Assembly (NCBI GenBank): GCA_000995965.1
Contig: LBYD01000003.1
Location: forward strand, 1 to 64,000
DNA length: 64,000 bases
Reading direction: 5' to 3'
Origin: Candidatus Moranbacteria bacterium GW2011_GWC2_40_12
GTDB taxonomy: Bacteria > Patescibacteria > Paceibacteria > Moranbacterales > UBA11712
Shown: positions 7,531 to 16,177 of the stretch, one piece after another
How positions within the stretch are numbered: position 1 is the stretch's first letter
How the letters are laid out: each line of letters begins with the position of its first letter
Notes under the pieces: model-generated
The model's input: only the letters and a program-made list of their open reading frames with translations
What the model was told of the DNA's origin: nothing
Database searches by the model: none
Translations under genes and position numbers: made by a program

Positions 7531-7638
7531 TGAAAGCCGCACCTTAAATCAAAAATAACCGAGGTAACTCGGAAAATTGGCAATCGGAATGGACTGAAAA
7601 AGTGAAATCATTTTTTTTAACCTTTTTTAGGAGGAATC

Positions 7639-8031
7639 ATGAGCCAAATTATGCAAGTTGAACGGATTCGTGGAACAAACTCTGTTGCACTGGGCATCTT
7701 CGACAAAGTCGAGGCTAGCTGGGCCATCATCAATGCCTTAATCGAATTGCAGGGACTGCCTAAAAGTTCTATCTGCGTCGTGGGTAATTCACGGTTTGAA
7801 CAAACTCTCCCGCAATACCGCGAAGAGCCGGTAAGAATTTTATGGGAAAAATTCAGGAAAAATAGCAGTTTAATGCTGCTCACTCACCGCACCCGCGACG
7901 ACGGAAGTAATATCCTGCTCATTTTTCAGAAGCTTTCCAACTACCTGTTTTTGGACCATTCAGGCGGCGGCATAAAGCTGTCTTTAGCCAGGGAACTGGC
8001 CAGCCTCGGAAACAAACTTCTTTGTTTTTGA
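7639..8031 (+). CDS. orphan protein of unknown function (130 aa)
   Basis: I do not recognise this protein. The start is well supported by TTTAGGAGGAATC just before the ATG. The sequence is soluble-looking, with mixed alpha/beta character and no obvious signal peptide, membrane segment or metal motif; residues about 88-115 (THRTRDDGSNILLIFQ, LFLDHSGGG) look like beta strands with loops. It has its own promoter, a hairpin at 8038-8069 and a terminator, so it is a single-gene unit. Confidence 0.65.
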   Translation: MSQIMQVERIRGTNSVALGIFDKVEASWAIINALIELQGLPKSSICVVGNSRFEQTLPQYREEPVRILWEKFRKNSSLMLLTHRTRDDGSNILLIFQKLSNYLFLDHSGGGIKLSLARELASLGNKLLCF

Positions 8032-8037
8032 CAAATC

Positions 8038-8104
8038 GCGGGAGGCACTGATACGTTCGGACCTCCCGCCCCAATTTCAAATCCTTCAAAAGGATTTTTT
8101 TTAT
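8038..8104 (+). terminator. hairpin plus terminator after the 7639 gene
   Basis: A first stem GCGGGAGG / CCTCCCGC (8038-8069) is followed by AAATCCT-tcaa-AGGATTT and a run of T (8079-8104), a good plus-strand intrinsic terminator. Confidence 0.8.
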
Positions 8105-8107
8105 TAA

Positions 8108-8154
8108 AAAAAAGCCCTTCTGGAGCACAGCTTGCGCTGTGCCCAAAAGGGCTC
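8108..8154 (-). terminator. terminator of the 9400-8169 operon
   Basis: On the minus strand GAGCCCTTTTGGGCACAGC pairs with GCTGTGCTCCAGAAGGGCT and is followed by a run of seven T. It lies 15 nt after the stop of the 8169 gene and faces the terminator of the 7639 gene. Confidence 0.88.
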
Positions 8155-8168
8155 TGGGGTCTTTATCA

Positions 8169-8558
8169 TCAGGCCTCCTTCCCCAAGGGGACCAAAAGGT
8201 AAGACAGTAGAAGCTCCTGATGGGCCGGGGAATGCAGCGCTTCTAACCGCGTAGCCGTCCCTTCAAGTTCCTGAAGATCAGCGATGCGGTTGTCGAAATT
8301 AGCCGCTGCAACTTCCTGCTCTGTGGCGAACAAAATGGCCTTAGCAGCCTGCCAATTATTGTCGGCTTCCTCCATTTCCTTCCTGGAATTTATTTCATTT
8401 TCCTCAGCTTCAGCCAGACGCAGTCGAGCCTGTTCCAGATCATTCTGCCTGGCTCCGTAAGCTTCAATGCTTTGGCGGTAGGCATTCTCCGCGACGGACA
8501 CGTCGACTACTCTGTCCTCCCACTGGTTTTTCAAAGCAGCCTGCTCATTCTTTAGCAT
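8169..8558 (-). CDS. coiled-coil orphan protein (129 aa)
   Basis: Unrecognised. The first 100 residues are dominated by Ala, Glu, Gln, Arg and Leu with heptad-like spacing (for example LEQARLRLAEAEENEINSR and RIADLQELEGTATRLEALH), so a long coiled coil is likely. There is no signal peptide or membrane segment. It starts 2 nt after the stop of the 8561 gene, so the two proteins are surely co-translated and may form a complex. A strong terminator follows. Confidence 0.65.
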   Translation of the reverse strand: MLKNEQAALKNQWEDRVVDVSVAENAYRQSIEAYGARQNDLEQARLRLAEAEENEINSRKEMEEADNNWQAAKAILFATEQEVAAANFDNRIADLQELEGTATRLEALHSPAHQELLLSYLLVPLGKEA

Positions 8559-8560
8559 TT

Positions 8561-9400
8561 TCAGATCGTTCTCGATTTTTTCCCGCGCCGCCAGGGTTGA
8601 GATTTGAAGAAGCTGTCAGCGTATTGGTCATAAGCCAATCTGCTGAACACGACAACTTTTTGTCCAACCACTTCCGGACCTTTAGCCAAAATATTTAGTT
8701 TACACATTTTGGCCAGGAAAAGATCGAGGCTTGCGCCTTCCAGTCCCAAGCCATCGAAAAATTCGAGGCTCAAGAGATTTTCTGAAACCTCTGCCATGAG
8801 CTGGAAGACGAGGACCTCTTCGGAGGTGAGAAACAACGGGTTTGGCGACACAATCGCCGGAGCGGGTAAGGGATCCACTCTATCCTCCGGCTCAGCCATC
8901 AGCGGCGGCAACGCTATCGGCCCGGGAATTTCACTGGCCTCGAAGCCATGAACATCAGTGAAGCCTTTAGATATTGCCCCGACTTTCACCGTCGCCCCCT
9001 CGGACACAAGTGAAATTTCTTTCGGCTCCGGCTGCTGCCCAACAGTGGTTCGCTTCCTGCGGCCGTCAACGGAGATCGCGGGCGCCGTTTCTTCAGTCGC
9101 TGGCTTCCCAGGCCATTCATTGATGAATAGCCCGCCAGTTCCCTTGATCTTTCTGGCCGCCAGGGTCCAACCCCAAGTCCTGTCCCCTTTATGAATGAGA
9201 AAGCCCTGCTTCGATCCCGAAAGAGTCCTCAACATCCTTTTGCCTTCTCTCAGGTTCAGCTTCAGATCCCCCAATCTGAAGTCTCCCCACTTGACATTGG
9301 CGGGACCAAAATCTTTCCCTCCCGTCACCGTGAATAATTGGTCCGCCAAAAGACGGAAGCTGTTCATCTTTTCCTGAATCTTATCCCAGTCCGGCTCCAT
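8561..9400 (-). CDS. orphan protein with possible C-terminal winged helix
   Basis: Unrecognised, about 279 aa. The start at 9400 is chosen because AGGAGGCCACTC precedes the ATG; a longer frame reaches 9469 without a ribosome site. Residues 1-110 form one compact region (WGDFRLGDLKLNLREGK, GDRTWGWTLAARKI), then comes a Pro/Ala/Glu-rich linker (residues about 115-195). A final helical part containing TSEEVLVFQLMAE and DLFLAKMCKLNILAKGP, followed by VGQKVVVFSRLAY, resembles a winged helix-turn-helix; this is inference. Its promoter is divergent from that of the HD-domain genes, so it may regulate them. Confidence 0.6.
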   Translation of the reverse strand: MEPDWDKIQEKMNSFRLLADQLFTVTGGKDFGPANVKWGDFRLGDLKLNLREGKRMLRTLSGSKQGFLIHKGDRTWGWTLAARKIKGTGGLFINEWPGKPATEETAPAISVDGRRKRTTVGQQPEPKEISLVSEGATVKVGAISKGFTDVHGFEASEIPGPIALPPLMAEPEDRVDPLPAPAIVSPNPLFLTSEEVLVFQLMAEVSENLLSLEFFDGLGLEGASLDLFLAKMCKLNILAKGPEVVGQKVVVFSRLAYDQYADSFFKSQPWRRGKKSRTI

Positions 9401-9452
9401 GAGTGGCCTCCTGTTTTGCCGCAAATTAAATAACTCCGCCGATGGCGGTTTT

Positions 9453-9519
9453 TTATAATAACACAACACTTTCCGGTGTCAAAAAATATTGGACTTCCAT
9501 GAAAAAATGTCCTATTCTT
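9453..9519. promoter_or_regulatory. divergent promoters between orphan operon and HD-domain genes
   Basis: Minus strand: TTGACA (complement of 9477-9482) and an ATTATA/TTATAA -10 about 17-18 nt away (9453-9459). Plus strand: TTGGAC at 9490-9495 and TATTCT at 9514-9519 with an 18-nt spacer. The two promoters lie back to back within 70 bp. Confidence 0.6.
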
Positions 9520-9525
9520 ATTTAC

Positions 9526-9537
9526 TGCTCTTTAAAA
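9526..9537 (+). promoter_or_regulatory. boxA-like motif in leader of first HD gene
   Basis: TGCTCTTTAA follows the predicted promoter and lies about 40 nt before the start codon. It matches the core of the rRNA antitermination boxA (TGCTCTTTAACA) bound by NusB-NusE. The same motif recurs at 11278 before the paralogous gene. Confidence 0.45.
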
Positions 9538-9575
9538 AGGCAGCGCAGTCAAATTCCCGAAAAGGAGGCATAGCC

Positions 9576-11207
9576 ATGCCCAGATGGCCCAAATGGATCA
9601 CGGCAAAGTATATGTGGCAAATGACGCATTGTCTCCGAATCGGAGACTTGGTCATTTTTCCCAGAAGCAGACCGACAACAAATGATCTTCGAGATCTGAA
9701 AAAACTGGTGTTGGCAAAAGATAAAATCAGAAAATTCCTGCCTGGCTATTTGCAAAGGAATATCGAAGATGAAACGTCTGGAAGAATTTATACCGGATTT
9801 GAGAATCTTTACCGGGAGCATATTGATGACCTTCCGCCAAGAGCGCTGAAAAAATTGCGCGATCCTGATTGGATGGAAAAGCTCCCAAACAGCATCCAGG
9901 CGTCACTTCGTTACCATCGCACATTTCTGAGATACGAAGATGACATTTTCGTGAATAATGCGTTTGCGCCTCTTATATTCAATACCTTTATCGGGTTCGA
10001 ATATATGCTGCTTCGAAAAGGCCTGCTGTATGATGTTTATTACGCATGCGAACTGTGGCGACAGCGAGGCAACCCTCAACTTTCTAACAAGACTGACCCA
10101 GTCTGCAGTGAACTTGGCATCGGATTAAGCGAGAGACGCTCAGTTCAGACGAGAGAAATGCACTGTTTGGATATGTATCCCCTTGCCACATTGGTCGCAT
10201 ATAACAACAGACACCGGCTTTCGCGCCACTTTCGGAAAAACTTCAGGGCATTCGCGCCAGTCCACGACCGCTTCATTCCGCCAATGGGCGATGAGATTAT
10301 GGAAATGGATATGGCGGCTTTCTGCGAGGTGCAAAATATAAAGCGCCTCTCCGAAATCGAAAAATGGGAAATCATGCGCCGGAAAAGGGGTATTTCGAAC
10401 AAGTCTATCTTTGGAGCTACTTGCGGCGAGGGAGTTGCCGGAGATGCCGGAGATAAAATTGACAAAATTTCCTATACCGCGCTCGATCTAACCTATTTTT
10501 TCCGCCTCCATTGGGGAAAAGCTGGACCTAAGCCCGCGTGGCTGAAAAGAATTTTCAGCATCGTTGAAGCCTGTCCCGAACTTTGCACGGTCTGGGACAG
10601 TATCGTGATTGACGACGGAAAGGTTTATTTCGCGGATCCGATTCGTCTCGATGCGCTGATCACAGTAAGAGCGCTTAATTTCCGGCACAATTACTACAGC
10701 GAACATTCTCGCTCGGACAAGACCATTCTTGCAAAGTCTGTCCTGGGATACCTTTATGCCTCCGGCAAAATCAATCGATATGATTTTCAAGAAAAAAACC
10801 GCGGATATTTCGATGAATTGATCAATGATTTTGTCGGGCATTGGCACATAATGGAACATGCCGGATTCGCAATGGGCAACCCTCGCGTGGAAACTTTCAC
10901 CACGCCGGAAGACGCTTTCCGCCGGGAAAAGGATCTTTTTGACCGCGGAATTGTGCTTTCCGCCATCGAAGATGTCCGGGGAAAAATCAATCCGGCGACG
11001 CATTTTCTTGTGCAAGCGTCATCGGGCGATATTCTGCCTTTCGCCGAAGCATATCCCCAAAAAGCGGAGATAATCCACAAAATCTGCCATATATCCCGGC
11101 CGATTTATCTGATGTATCTTCAAAATCTCAAGGTCCCGCTGGATTCTTATCTCAAGATGAGGGAATACAAGCGAATGCAATTTGCCCAACGGGGCCAAAT
11201 TGTCTAG
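9576..11207 (+). CDS. HD-domain-like protein, paralogue 1 (543 aa)
   Basis: No named family is recognised. The start at 9576 follows AAAAGGAGGCATAGCC. It is paralogous to the next gene: both open with a short segment ending CLxIGDxVxxP, and share a central HD-like block and a C-terminal region (FRHNYYSEHSRSDKT versus FVHYYYNQSSRSRKA; YLYASGKI versus FLYSQGKI). The putative metal residues are His196, His230-Asp231 (VHDRF), Asp239 and, in DKIDKISYTALDL, later Asp residues. The pattern H...HD...D..DY..D is that of SAMHD1/dGTPase-type HD hydrolases, but this copy is more degenerate than its neighbour, so activity is uncertain. Confidence 0.6.
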   Translation: MPRWPKWITAKYMWQMTHCLRIGDLVIFPRSRPTTNDLRDLKKLVLAKDKIRKFLPGYLQRNIEDETSGRIYTGFENLYREHIDDLPPRALKKLRDPDWMEKLPNSIQASLRYHRTFLRYEDDIFVNNAFAPLIFNTFIGFEYMLLRKGLLYDVYYACELWRQRGNPQLSNKTDPVCSELGIGLSERRSVQTREMHCLDMYPLATLVAYNNRHRLSRHFRKNFRAFAPVHDRFIPPMGDEIMEMDMAAFCEVQNIKRLSEIEKWEIMRRKRGISNKSIFGATCGEGVAGDAGDKIDKISYTALDLTYFFRLHWGKAGPKPAWLKRIFSIVEACPELCTVWDSIVIDDGKVYFADPIRLDALITVRALNFRHNYYSEHSRSDKTILAKSVLGYLYASGKINRYDFQEKNRGYFDELINDFVGHWHIMEHAGFAMGNPRVETFTTPEDAFRREKDLFDRGIVLSAIEDVRGKINPATHFLVQASSGDILPFAEAYPQKAEIIHKICHISRPIYLMYLQNLKVPLDSYLKMREYKRMQFAQRGQIV

Positions 11208-11236
11208 AGCAGCTGCCGATACGGAGCTGCTTTTCC
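11208..11236 (+). terminator. hairpin between the HD paralogues
   Basis: AGCAGCT / AGCTGCT stem with a 10-nt loop followed by TTTT. It begins at the stop of paralogue 1 and would end or attenuate transcription; paralogue 2 has its own promoter 6 nt later. Confidence 0.7.
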
Positions 11237-11241
11237 ATTTC

Positions 11242-11290
11242 TGGACAAAAACAAAAAAGTGCGATAATCTAAATCGCTGCTCTTTAACAG
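11242..11290 (+). promoter_or_regulatory. promoter and boxA-like motif of second HD gene
   Basis: TGGACA (11242-11247), 17-nt spacer and TAATCT as -10 (11265-11270), followed at 11278 by TGCTCTTTAACA, a full match to the boxA core. The leader from boxA to the Shine-Dalgarno (GTCAAATTTTCCGAAAAGGAGG here) closely resembles that of paralogue 1, so promoter region and gene were duplicated together. Confidence 0.6.
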
Positions 11291-11325
11291 CAGAGAAGTC
11301 AAATTTTCCGAAAAGGAGGCAAATC

Positions 11326-12921
11326 ATGCCGCTAACTGCGCATTATCTAATGAACCACATGACACGATGTCTCCCTATCGGAGACATCGTCCTTGTCCCT
11401 GGACTGATCGGCCCTGAAGAAGCAAAGCAACTGCTGAACCTGTTCGATGTCGGTGATCTCATTATTTCTTTGGCTGACGAAATTCCGTCGCTGAAAAATT
11501 ATCAAACCGCCAACGAAAAATACAAACAGGGCAAATTTGATGGCGCGGAACAGTTTCTTGTCGTGCTGTTGAATGAGTTGTGGCAAGAGTACATTCAGTT
11601 CCGGGCAGAAAATTTCGATAAGGATTCTCAGGAGCCAACTTGGTTTTCGCGTCTACCAAGATTGATAAAGGGCCATCTTCGAACCCAATTCCAGTTCAAT
11701 TTGGAAGAAGCTTGCCCAAACCTCACAGTTGATGTTCCGTACACCGGAATAAGGTTTATGTACTTGCCCGCATTTGTGACCGCGACAACCGAGTTTCTTA
11801 AGAAAAAGGACACCAGACGGCTGCAATTCATAAACCAGCTCCCTAACCTGATCTATCCCAATCTGTCGGGCGCATCGCTCAGAAAAAGATACGGTCATTC
11901 TCTGGGCACCGGAGCCATTACCCGCGTTGTGGCTTTCAACAACTGCAGAATCCTTCCTCCCTGGCTAAGGCATACTGTGCATATTGCCGGAAACTTGCAC
12001 GACATAGCTACCGCCGCCGGTGGTGACGGCATAAAGCCCGCCGATCCCGCGCATTTATGTGAGGAAAGAAATGCTGGAGAGATCTTATTAAGAAATCGAT
12101 GGAGGCGATACTTCCAGGAAACTGACACGTCTGCCCAACTCGTCCTTGATATCATTCGAGGTGAGGATGAATTTGGGCTGGGCAACCTTCTGAGCCAGAC
12201 TGACCGGTTCGATTATATTGCCGGAGACTTGCAGAATTGCATAAAAAAATCTGGGCCATCTAGGGATGAATCCCCGATTTTCTATTTCTTTTTTGACCAT
12301 CCCACTACTCTAACCGTATGGGACTGCGTCAGGTTGATGCCTGCCGGGAAAAGTTTCAAAACAGTGTTCACCGATCCAGCAAGGCTGGCTGATTTTCTGG
12401 AGTTGCGCACGCTAATGTTCGTCCATTACTACTACAATCAGAGTTCGAGATCCAGAAAAGCTATTTGGATTGGCACGGCAGGCGGATTTTTATATTCTCA
12501 GGGAAAAATATCGGCCCAGGAGTTGCGACGCATAACCGATTCCCATCTGGACAAGATTGTGAGGAACCATCTCCGGATCGATCAAGCTGCTTTGGGAATC
12601 CCGCTGACGGAAACCTTTTCGAGCTACGAGGAAGCTTTAGCTCGCGAGTTGCATCTTTTGAGAGAAGGGGCGATCTCCGCAACCGAACGGTGCACTATAA
12701 ATTCTGCCGTTGATGAGTCGCTCACTTTCGCGGCATTAGGAGAAATCGTTTCTTTCCGGGAGGCCAATCCCAAAAAAGCCAGGGAACTGGATCTGCTGGC
12801 AGGAACGGAAAAACCCTTTTATGTTCATTATATCCGGAAACCGGATATCAGCACCGCAATTCTCGAGAAACTAAAAAAGTTCCGGATTCAGCAAATCAAG
12901 GGAATTTTGGATGAACTTTAA
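11326..12921 (+). CDS. HD-domain protein, paralogue 2 (SAMHD1/dGTPase-like, 531 aa)
   Basis: The start at 11326 follows AAAAGGAGGCAAATC. Residues 185-235 show a recognisable HD signature: RKRYGHSLGTGAITRVVAFN with His191, RHTVHIAGNLHDIATAAGGD with His225-Asp226 and Asp234, and later TDRFDYIAGDLQNC, matching the D..DY..RD motif of SAMHD1/YdhJ-type nucleotide hydrolases. Such enzymes hydrolyse dNTPs or other nucleotides with a divalent metal. An N-terminal 180 residues and a C-terminal 250 residues are family-specific and shared only with the gene upstream. The HD assignment is inference from motifs; the substrate is unknown. Confidence 0.65.
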   Translation: MPLTAHYLMNHMTRCLPIGDIVLVPGLIGPEEAKQLLNLFDVGDLIISLADEIPSLKNYQTANEKYKQGKFDGAEQFLVVLLNELWQEYIQFRAENFDKDSQEPTWFSRLPRLIKGHLRTQFQFNLEEACPNLTVDVPYTGIRFMYLPAFVTATTEFLKKKDTRRLQFINQLPNLIYPNLSGASLRKRYGHSLGTGAITRVVAFNNCRILPPWLRHTVHIAGNLHDIATAAGGDGIKPADPAHLCEERNAGEILLRNRWRRYFQETDTSAQLVLDIIRGEDEFGLGNLLSQTDRFDYIAGDLQNCIKKSGPSRDESPIFYFFFDHPTTLTVWDCVRLMPAGKSFKTVFTDPARLADFLELRTLMFVHYYYNQSSRSRKAIWIGTAGGFLYSQGKISAQELRRITDSHLDKIVRNHLRIDQAALGIPLTETFSSYEEALARELHLLREGAISATERCTINSAVDESLTFAALGEIVSFREANPKKARELDLLAGTEKPFYVHYIRKPDISTAILEKLKKFRIQQIKGILDEL

Positions 12922-12956
12922 GCAGCTTGCCCCGCGCGGCAGGCTGCTCTTTTTTA
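12920..12956 (+). terminator. terminator after HD gene pair
   Basis: AGCAGCTTGCC / GGCAGGCTGCT stem over a short GC-rich loop, followed by CTTTTTT. Confidence 0.88.
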
Positions 12957-13044
12957 TTTCCATTTTTAATCCAGCAATTATTTTATATTTTATGCTTTAG
13001 AATAAAATGTAAAATAAATTGTATCATAGTAATTAGAATATATA

Positions 13045-14814
13045 TTATTTTTTACTGCGGTTGATATACTTTGTGTGTAGCAATTCTTCCGCTTTTTCGG
13101 ATCCGGGGTGGCCGAGAAATTCCCGATATATTTTCTTGAGAACCGGGTTTTCGTGGGATTTTCGGAGCGGCATTTTTTTATCACGCGCCATAACTCCCGC
13201 GATGCGAGCTTTGCGGACTGCCGGGCCGGTTGGCACGGGCTGTCCGCCCCCGCCGATGCAGCCATTCGGACAGGCCATCACCTCGACAAAATGATAGTCA
13301 CTTTTTCCATTTTTTATTTCTTCGAGTAGATTTTTTGCGTTTCGTATTTCGTGGACCACTGCCACCCGCAATTTGAGGCCGCCGACTTCAATTTCCGCGC
13401 AGCGCGCTCCCGATTCTCCCCGCACCATTTCAAATTCCACTTTTCCGAGCCGCTCTCCAGTGATTTTTTCCACCGCCGTCCGAAGAGCCGCTTCCATCAC
13501 TCCCCCGCTCTGGGCAAATAATATCCCTGCTCCCGTAGAAATTCCCAATGCCGGATCAAATTTTTTTTCTTTCAAAGCGCGCGGGTCAATTTTCTTTTTG
13601 CGAAGGAGCCGCGCCAGTTCCCGGACTGTGAGAACAATGTCCACATCTTGATATTCGCTGCCGTTTATTTCTTTTCTTTGCGCTTCGTATTTTTTTGAGG
13701 TGCAAGGCATTATCGAAACCGAGACAATTTGGTCCGGATTTATTTTCTCCCGTTCGGCATAATATGTCTTTACGAGCGGCGCCAGCATTTGCTGGGGAGA
13801 TTTGCAGCTCGAGAGATTGGGAATAAATTCCGGCCAGTATTTTTCAGCATACAAAATCCACGACGGGCAGCAGCTGGTGAACATCGGGAAAGGGCCTTTA
13901 TTTTTAACGCGCTGAATAAGTTCATGAGCTTCCTCGAGAATCGTGAGATCGGCTCCAAGAACAGTGTCAAAAACCTTGTCGCAGCCCAGTTTTTTGAGAG
14001 CCGCCACCAATTTTCCTTCCCAAAAAGTTCCGGGAGCCTCGCCAAATTCTTCACCCAAGGTGAACCTCACCGAAGGAGCTGTTTGAACAATGACCATTTT
14101 TTTTGGATCGGCGAGCGCTTTTTCAAAATCGGTGACATCATCCTTCTCCGTGATCGCCGCCGTGGGGCAAACCGCGCTGCATTGCCCGCAAAAAATGCAG
14201 TCAAGGGGAATTTCAAAGGGCGTGCCAACATTTGTTTCAGAACTTCGATAATTCATCCCGTAGGCTTCAACTGTTTGCATATCGCGGCAAATCCGGATGC
14301 AGCGGCGGCATTCGATGCAATATTGCGAGTCGCGCGAAATACAGCTATTTTTTTCTTCAAACACGGTATGTTTCCAATTATTTTTCAATAAATCCAGCTC
14401 ATCCCCGCTTTTCAATTCATTTTTTCTTGGAACAAACTTGAATTCATCAATATCATATTTCTTTGCTAAATCCTGCAATTCACAACGCCCATTTCTTTTG
14501 CATGACGCGCATTTTCCGGCGTGGTCTGCCCAAAGGAGCTCCAAATTTATTTTCCTCGCCCGGTTCACATTTTCCGTTTCCGTTTTCACCTCCAACCCAT
14601 CGCTAATTTTTTGAGTGCACGAAGACACCAATCCATTGGATTGATTTGTTTCGACAAGACACATTCGGCAAACTCCCTCACTCGGCAGCAAATCCGGATG
14701 CGCGCAGAGAGTCGGAAGACGGATTCCGTTTCGCTTGCAAACGGAAAGGATGGTATCACCCGGATTGGCGTCGTATGATTTGTTATTTATTTTTATCCGC
14801 ATGAAATTCTTCAC
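13045..14814 (-). CDS. NADH-linked [FeFe] hydrogenase catalytic subunit
   Basis: This 589-aa protein is the H-cluster subunit of a multimeric hydrogenase (HydA/HndD type). In order: a [2Fe-2S] ferredoxin domain (Cys37, 49, 52, 66), a His-Cys3 cluster site (His98, Cys102, 105, 111), two [4Fe-4S] sites (Cys166/169/172/176 and 206/209/212/216), then the H-cluster motifs L1 TSCCPSW (313-319), L2 MPCTSKKYE (369-377) and L3 EVMACPNGCIGGGGQP (511-525). A C-terminal small-subunit-like tail follows. The ORF opens MKNFMRIKIN, so 14802 is another possible start. It lies last in a NuoE-NuoF-HydA order; HydE, HydF and HydG maturases are not in the window. Confidence 0.95.
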   Translation of the reverse strand: MKNFMRIKINNKSYDANPGDTILSVCKRNGIRLPTLCAHPDLLPSEGVCRMCLVETNQSNGLVSSCTQKISDGLEVKTETENVNRARKINLELLWADHAGKCASCKRNGRCELQDLAKKYDIDEFKFVPRKNELKSGDELDLLKNNWKHTVFEEKNSCISRDSQYCIECRRCIRICRDMQTVEAYGMNYRSSETNVGTPFEIPLDCIFCGQCSAVCPTAAITEKDDVTDFEKALADPKKMVIVQTAPSVRFTLGEEFGEAPGTFWEGKLVAALKKLGCDKVFDTVLGADLTILEEAHELIQRVKNKGPFPMFTSCCPSWILYAEKYWPEFIPNLSSCKSPQQMLAPLVKTYYAEREKINPDQIVSVSIMPCTSKKYEAQRKEINGSEYQDVDIVLTVRELARLLRKKKIDPRALKEKKFDPALGISTGAGILFAQSGGVMEAALRTAVEKITGERLGKVEFEMVRGESGARCAEIEVGGLKLRVAVVHEIRNAKNLLEEIKNGKSDYHFVEVMACPNGCIGGGGQPVPTGPAVRKARIAGVMARDKKMPLRKSHENPVLKKIYREFLGHPGSEKAEELLHTKYINRSKK

Positions 14815-14869
14815 TAATTACTAATATTTTTTCATTCGTCAATTCGTATTGATTCGTAATTCGAAAAAG

Positions 14870-16096
14870 CTAATTGAATATTTTGTCAGAAAACATTCTC
14901 ATCGCATCCTTCCATGCCACCGCCGCAAAATTTCCCAGTGGACAAAATGTCGTGTTCGAGAGCGTCCACAAAATTTCTTCAATATTTTCCTTATCTCGTT
15001 TCGAAACATCATTATTTTTGATCCGTTTGGCGATTTCCCAAAGCCGATAGGTCCCCTCGCGACACGGCAAGCACTTTCCGCAGGATTCCCGGTGAAAAAA
15101 ATCCGCCCAGGAAAAAAGCAAATCCTTGATATCGGCACTTTTGTCGACGACCAGAATTGACCCGCAACCGAGTGGAAATTCGCCCGGTCCGTAAGAAAGA
15201 GACTGGTCGAGCTTCCCTGCCGGTGCCAGCCGGCCTGATGCTCCTCCAATTTGGGCAAACCAAAATTCTTTTCCGCTTGCCATTCCCCCGCCATAAAGAG
15301 AATTATAAATCAGTTCTTGGGCCGTTATTCCAAGCGGGGCTTCGTGAATTCCCCGATTTCTCACCGCTCCTTCAAGAACAAAAAGTTTTGTTCCCGGGGA
15401 AGCACTCGATCCAATCTGGGAAAAAGTTTTTGCCCCCTGTTTGATGATAAAGGGAATGTTGGCCAAAGTTTCCGCATTATTTACAATCGTCGGCTTTCCA
15501 AAAAGTCCGGCCACCGGCGGATAAGGGGGTTTTAGCCTCGGCTCGCCCCGTTTTCCTTCGATACTGCTCAAAAGCGCCGTTTCCTCTCCGCAAATATAGG
15601 CGCCGGCACCCTCAAAAATAACAATTTCAACCTTAAACGCGCTTCCCATCACGCTTTTTCCCACCAATTCTTTTTCCCGGGCCTGCTCAAGGGCGATTTC
15701 CAGAATTTCTTTTTGTTTTTGGTAGTTCCCGTTTATATAAATAAACGCCTTTTTCGCGCCGACAGCAGCCGCGCCAATGAGGATCCCTTCGATTATTTGA
15801 TGCGGATTTTTTTCAGCGATCGCCCTGTCCTTATGCACTCCCGGTTCGGATTCATCAAGGTTGCAGATGAAATATTTTTCTTTAGCTGGAGTTTTTGCCG
15901 CCATTCCCCATTTTTCTCCAGTCGGAAAACCGGCTCCGCCTCTTCCGCGAAGCCCGGACATTTTTATTTCCGCCACGACTTTTTCCGGATCCATTTCGCG
16001 AATGGCTTTTCGGAGCGCCCCATATCCTCCGGTCCGGGTGTAGCTGTCTATCCTCAATGGATCTATTTTATCCCAATTTTTGGTAAGAATATCCAT
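14870..16096 (-). CDS. NuoF-like subunit of NADH-dependent hydrogenase
   Basis: A 408-aa flavoprotein subunit with the NuoF/HydB core: the NADH/FMN motif SGLRGRGGAGFPTGEKW (residues about 48-64), FICNLDESEPGVHKDR, GAGAYICGEETALLSSIEGKRGEPR, NNAETLANIPFI and the [4Fe-4S] motif ESCGKCLPCREGTYR with a later CPLG. It lacks the N-terminal thioredoxin-like and C-terminal ferredoxin extensions found in many HydB/HndC subunits, so it is a minimal form. It would pass electrons between NADH and the HydA subunit encoded just downstream. Intergenic AATT-rich heptad repeats lie on both sides. Confidence 0.93.
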   Translation of the reverse strand: MDILTKNWDKIDPLRIDSYTRTGGYGALRKAIREMDPEKVVAEIKMSGLRGRGGAGFPTGEKWGMAAKTPAKEKYFICNLDESEPGVHKDRAIAEKNPHQIIEGILIGAAAVGAKKAFIYINGNYQKQKEILEIALEQAREKELVGKSVMGSAFKVEIVIFEGAGAYICGEETALLSSIEGKRGEPRLKPPYPPVAGLFGKPTIVNNAETLANIPFIIKQGAKTFSQIGSSASPGTKLFVLEGAVRNRGIHEAPLGITAQELIYNSLYGGGMASGKEFWFAQIGGASGRLAPAGKLDQSLSYGPGEFPLGCGSILVVDKSADIKDLLFSWADFFHRESCGKCLPCREGTYRLWEIAKRIKNNDVSKRDKENIEEILWTLSNTTFCPLGNFAAVAWKDAMRMFSDKIFN

Positions 16097-16177
16097 TCTT
16101 GTAATTCATAATTTGCAATTGGTAATTGGATAAAATAAAAAAAATCCCAATTACGAATTACTAATTACCACTTTCTT

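Noticed and set aside
6897..7583. Leftward frames of 60-87 codons across the tRNA cluster
   Set aside because: They are translations of tRNA genes and palindromes (recognisable peptides such as AGLEPATYCV-like tRNA artefacts), not proteins.
13729..14391. 220-codon frame antisense to the hydrogenase gene
   Set aside because: Fully overlaps HydA cysteine-rich domains; composition is that of an antisense shadow.
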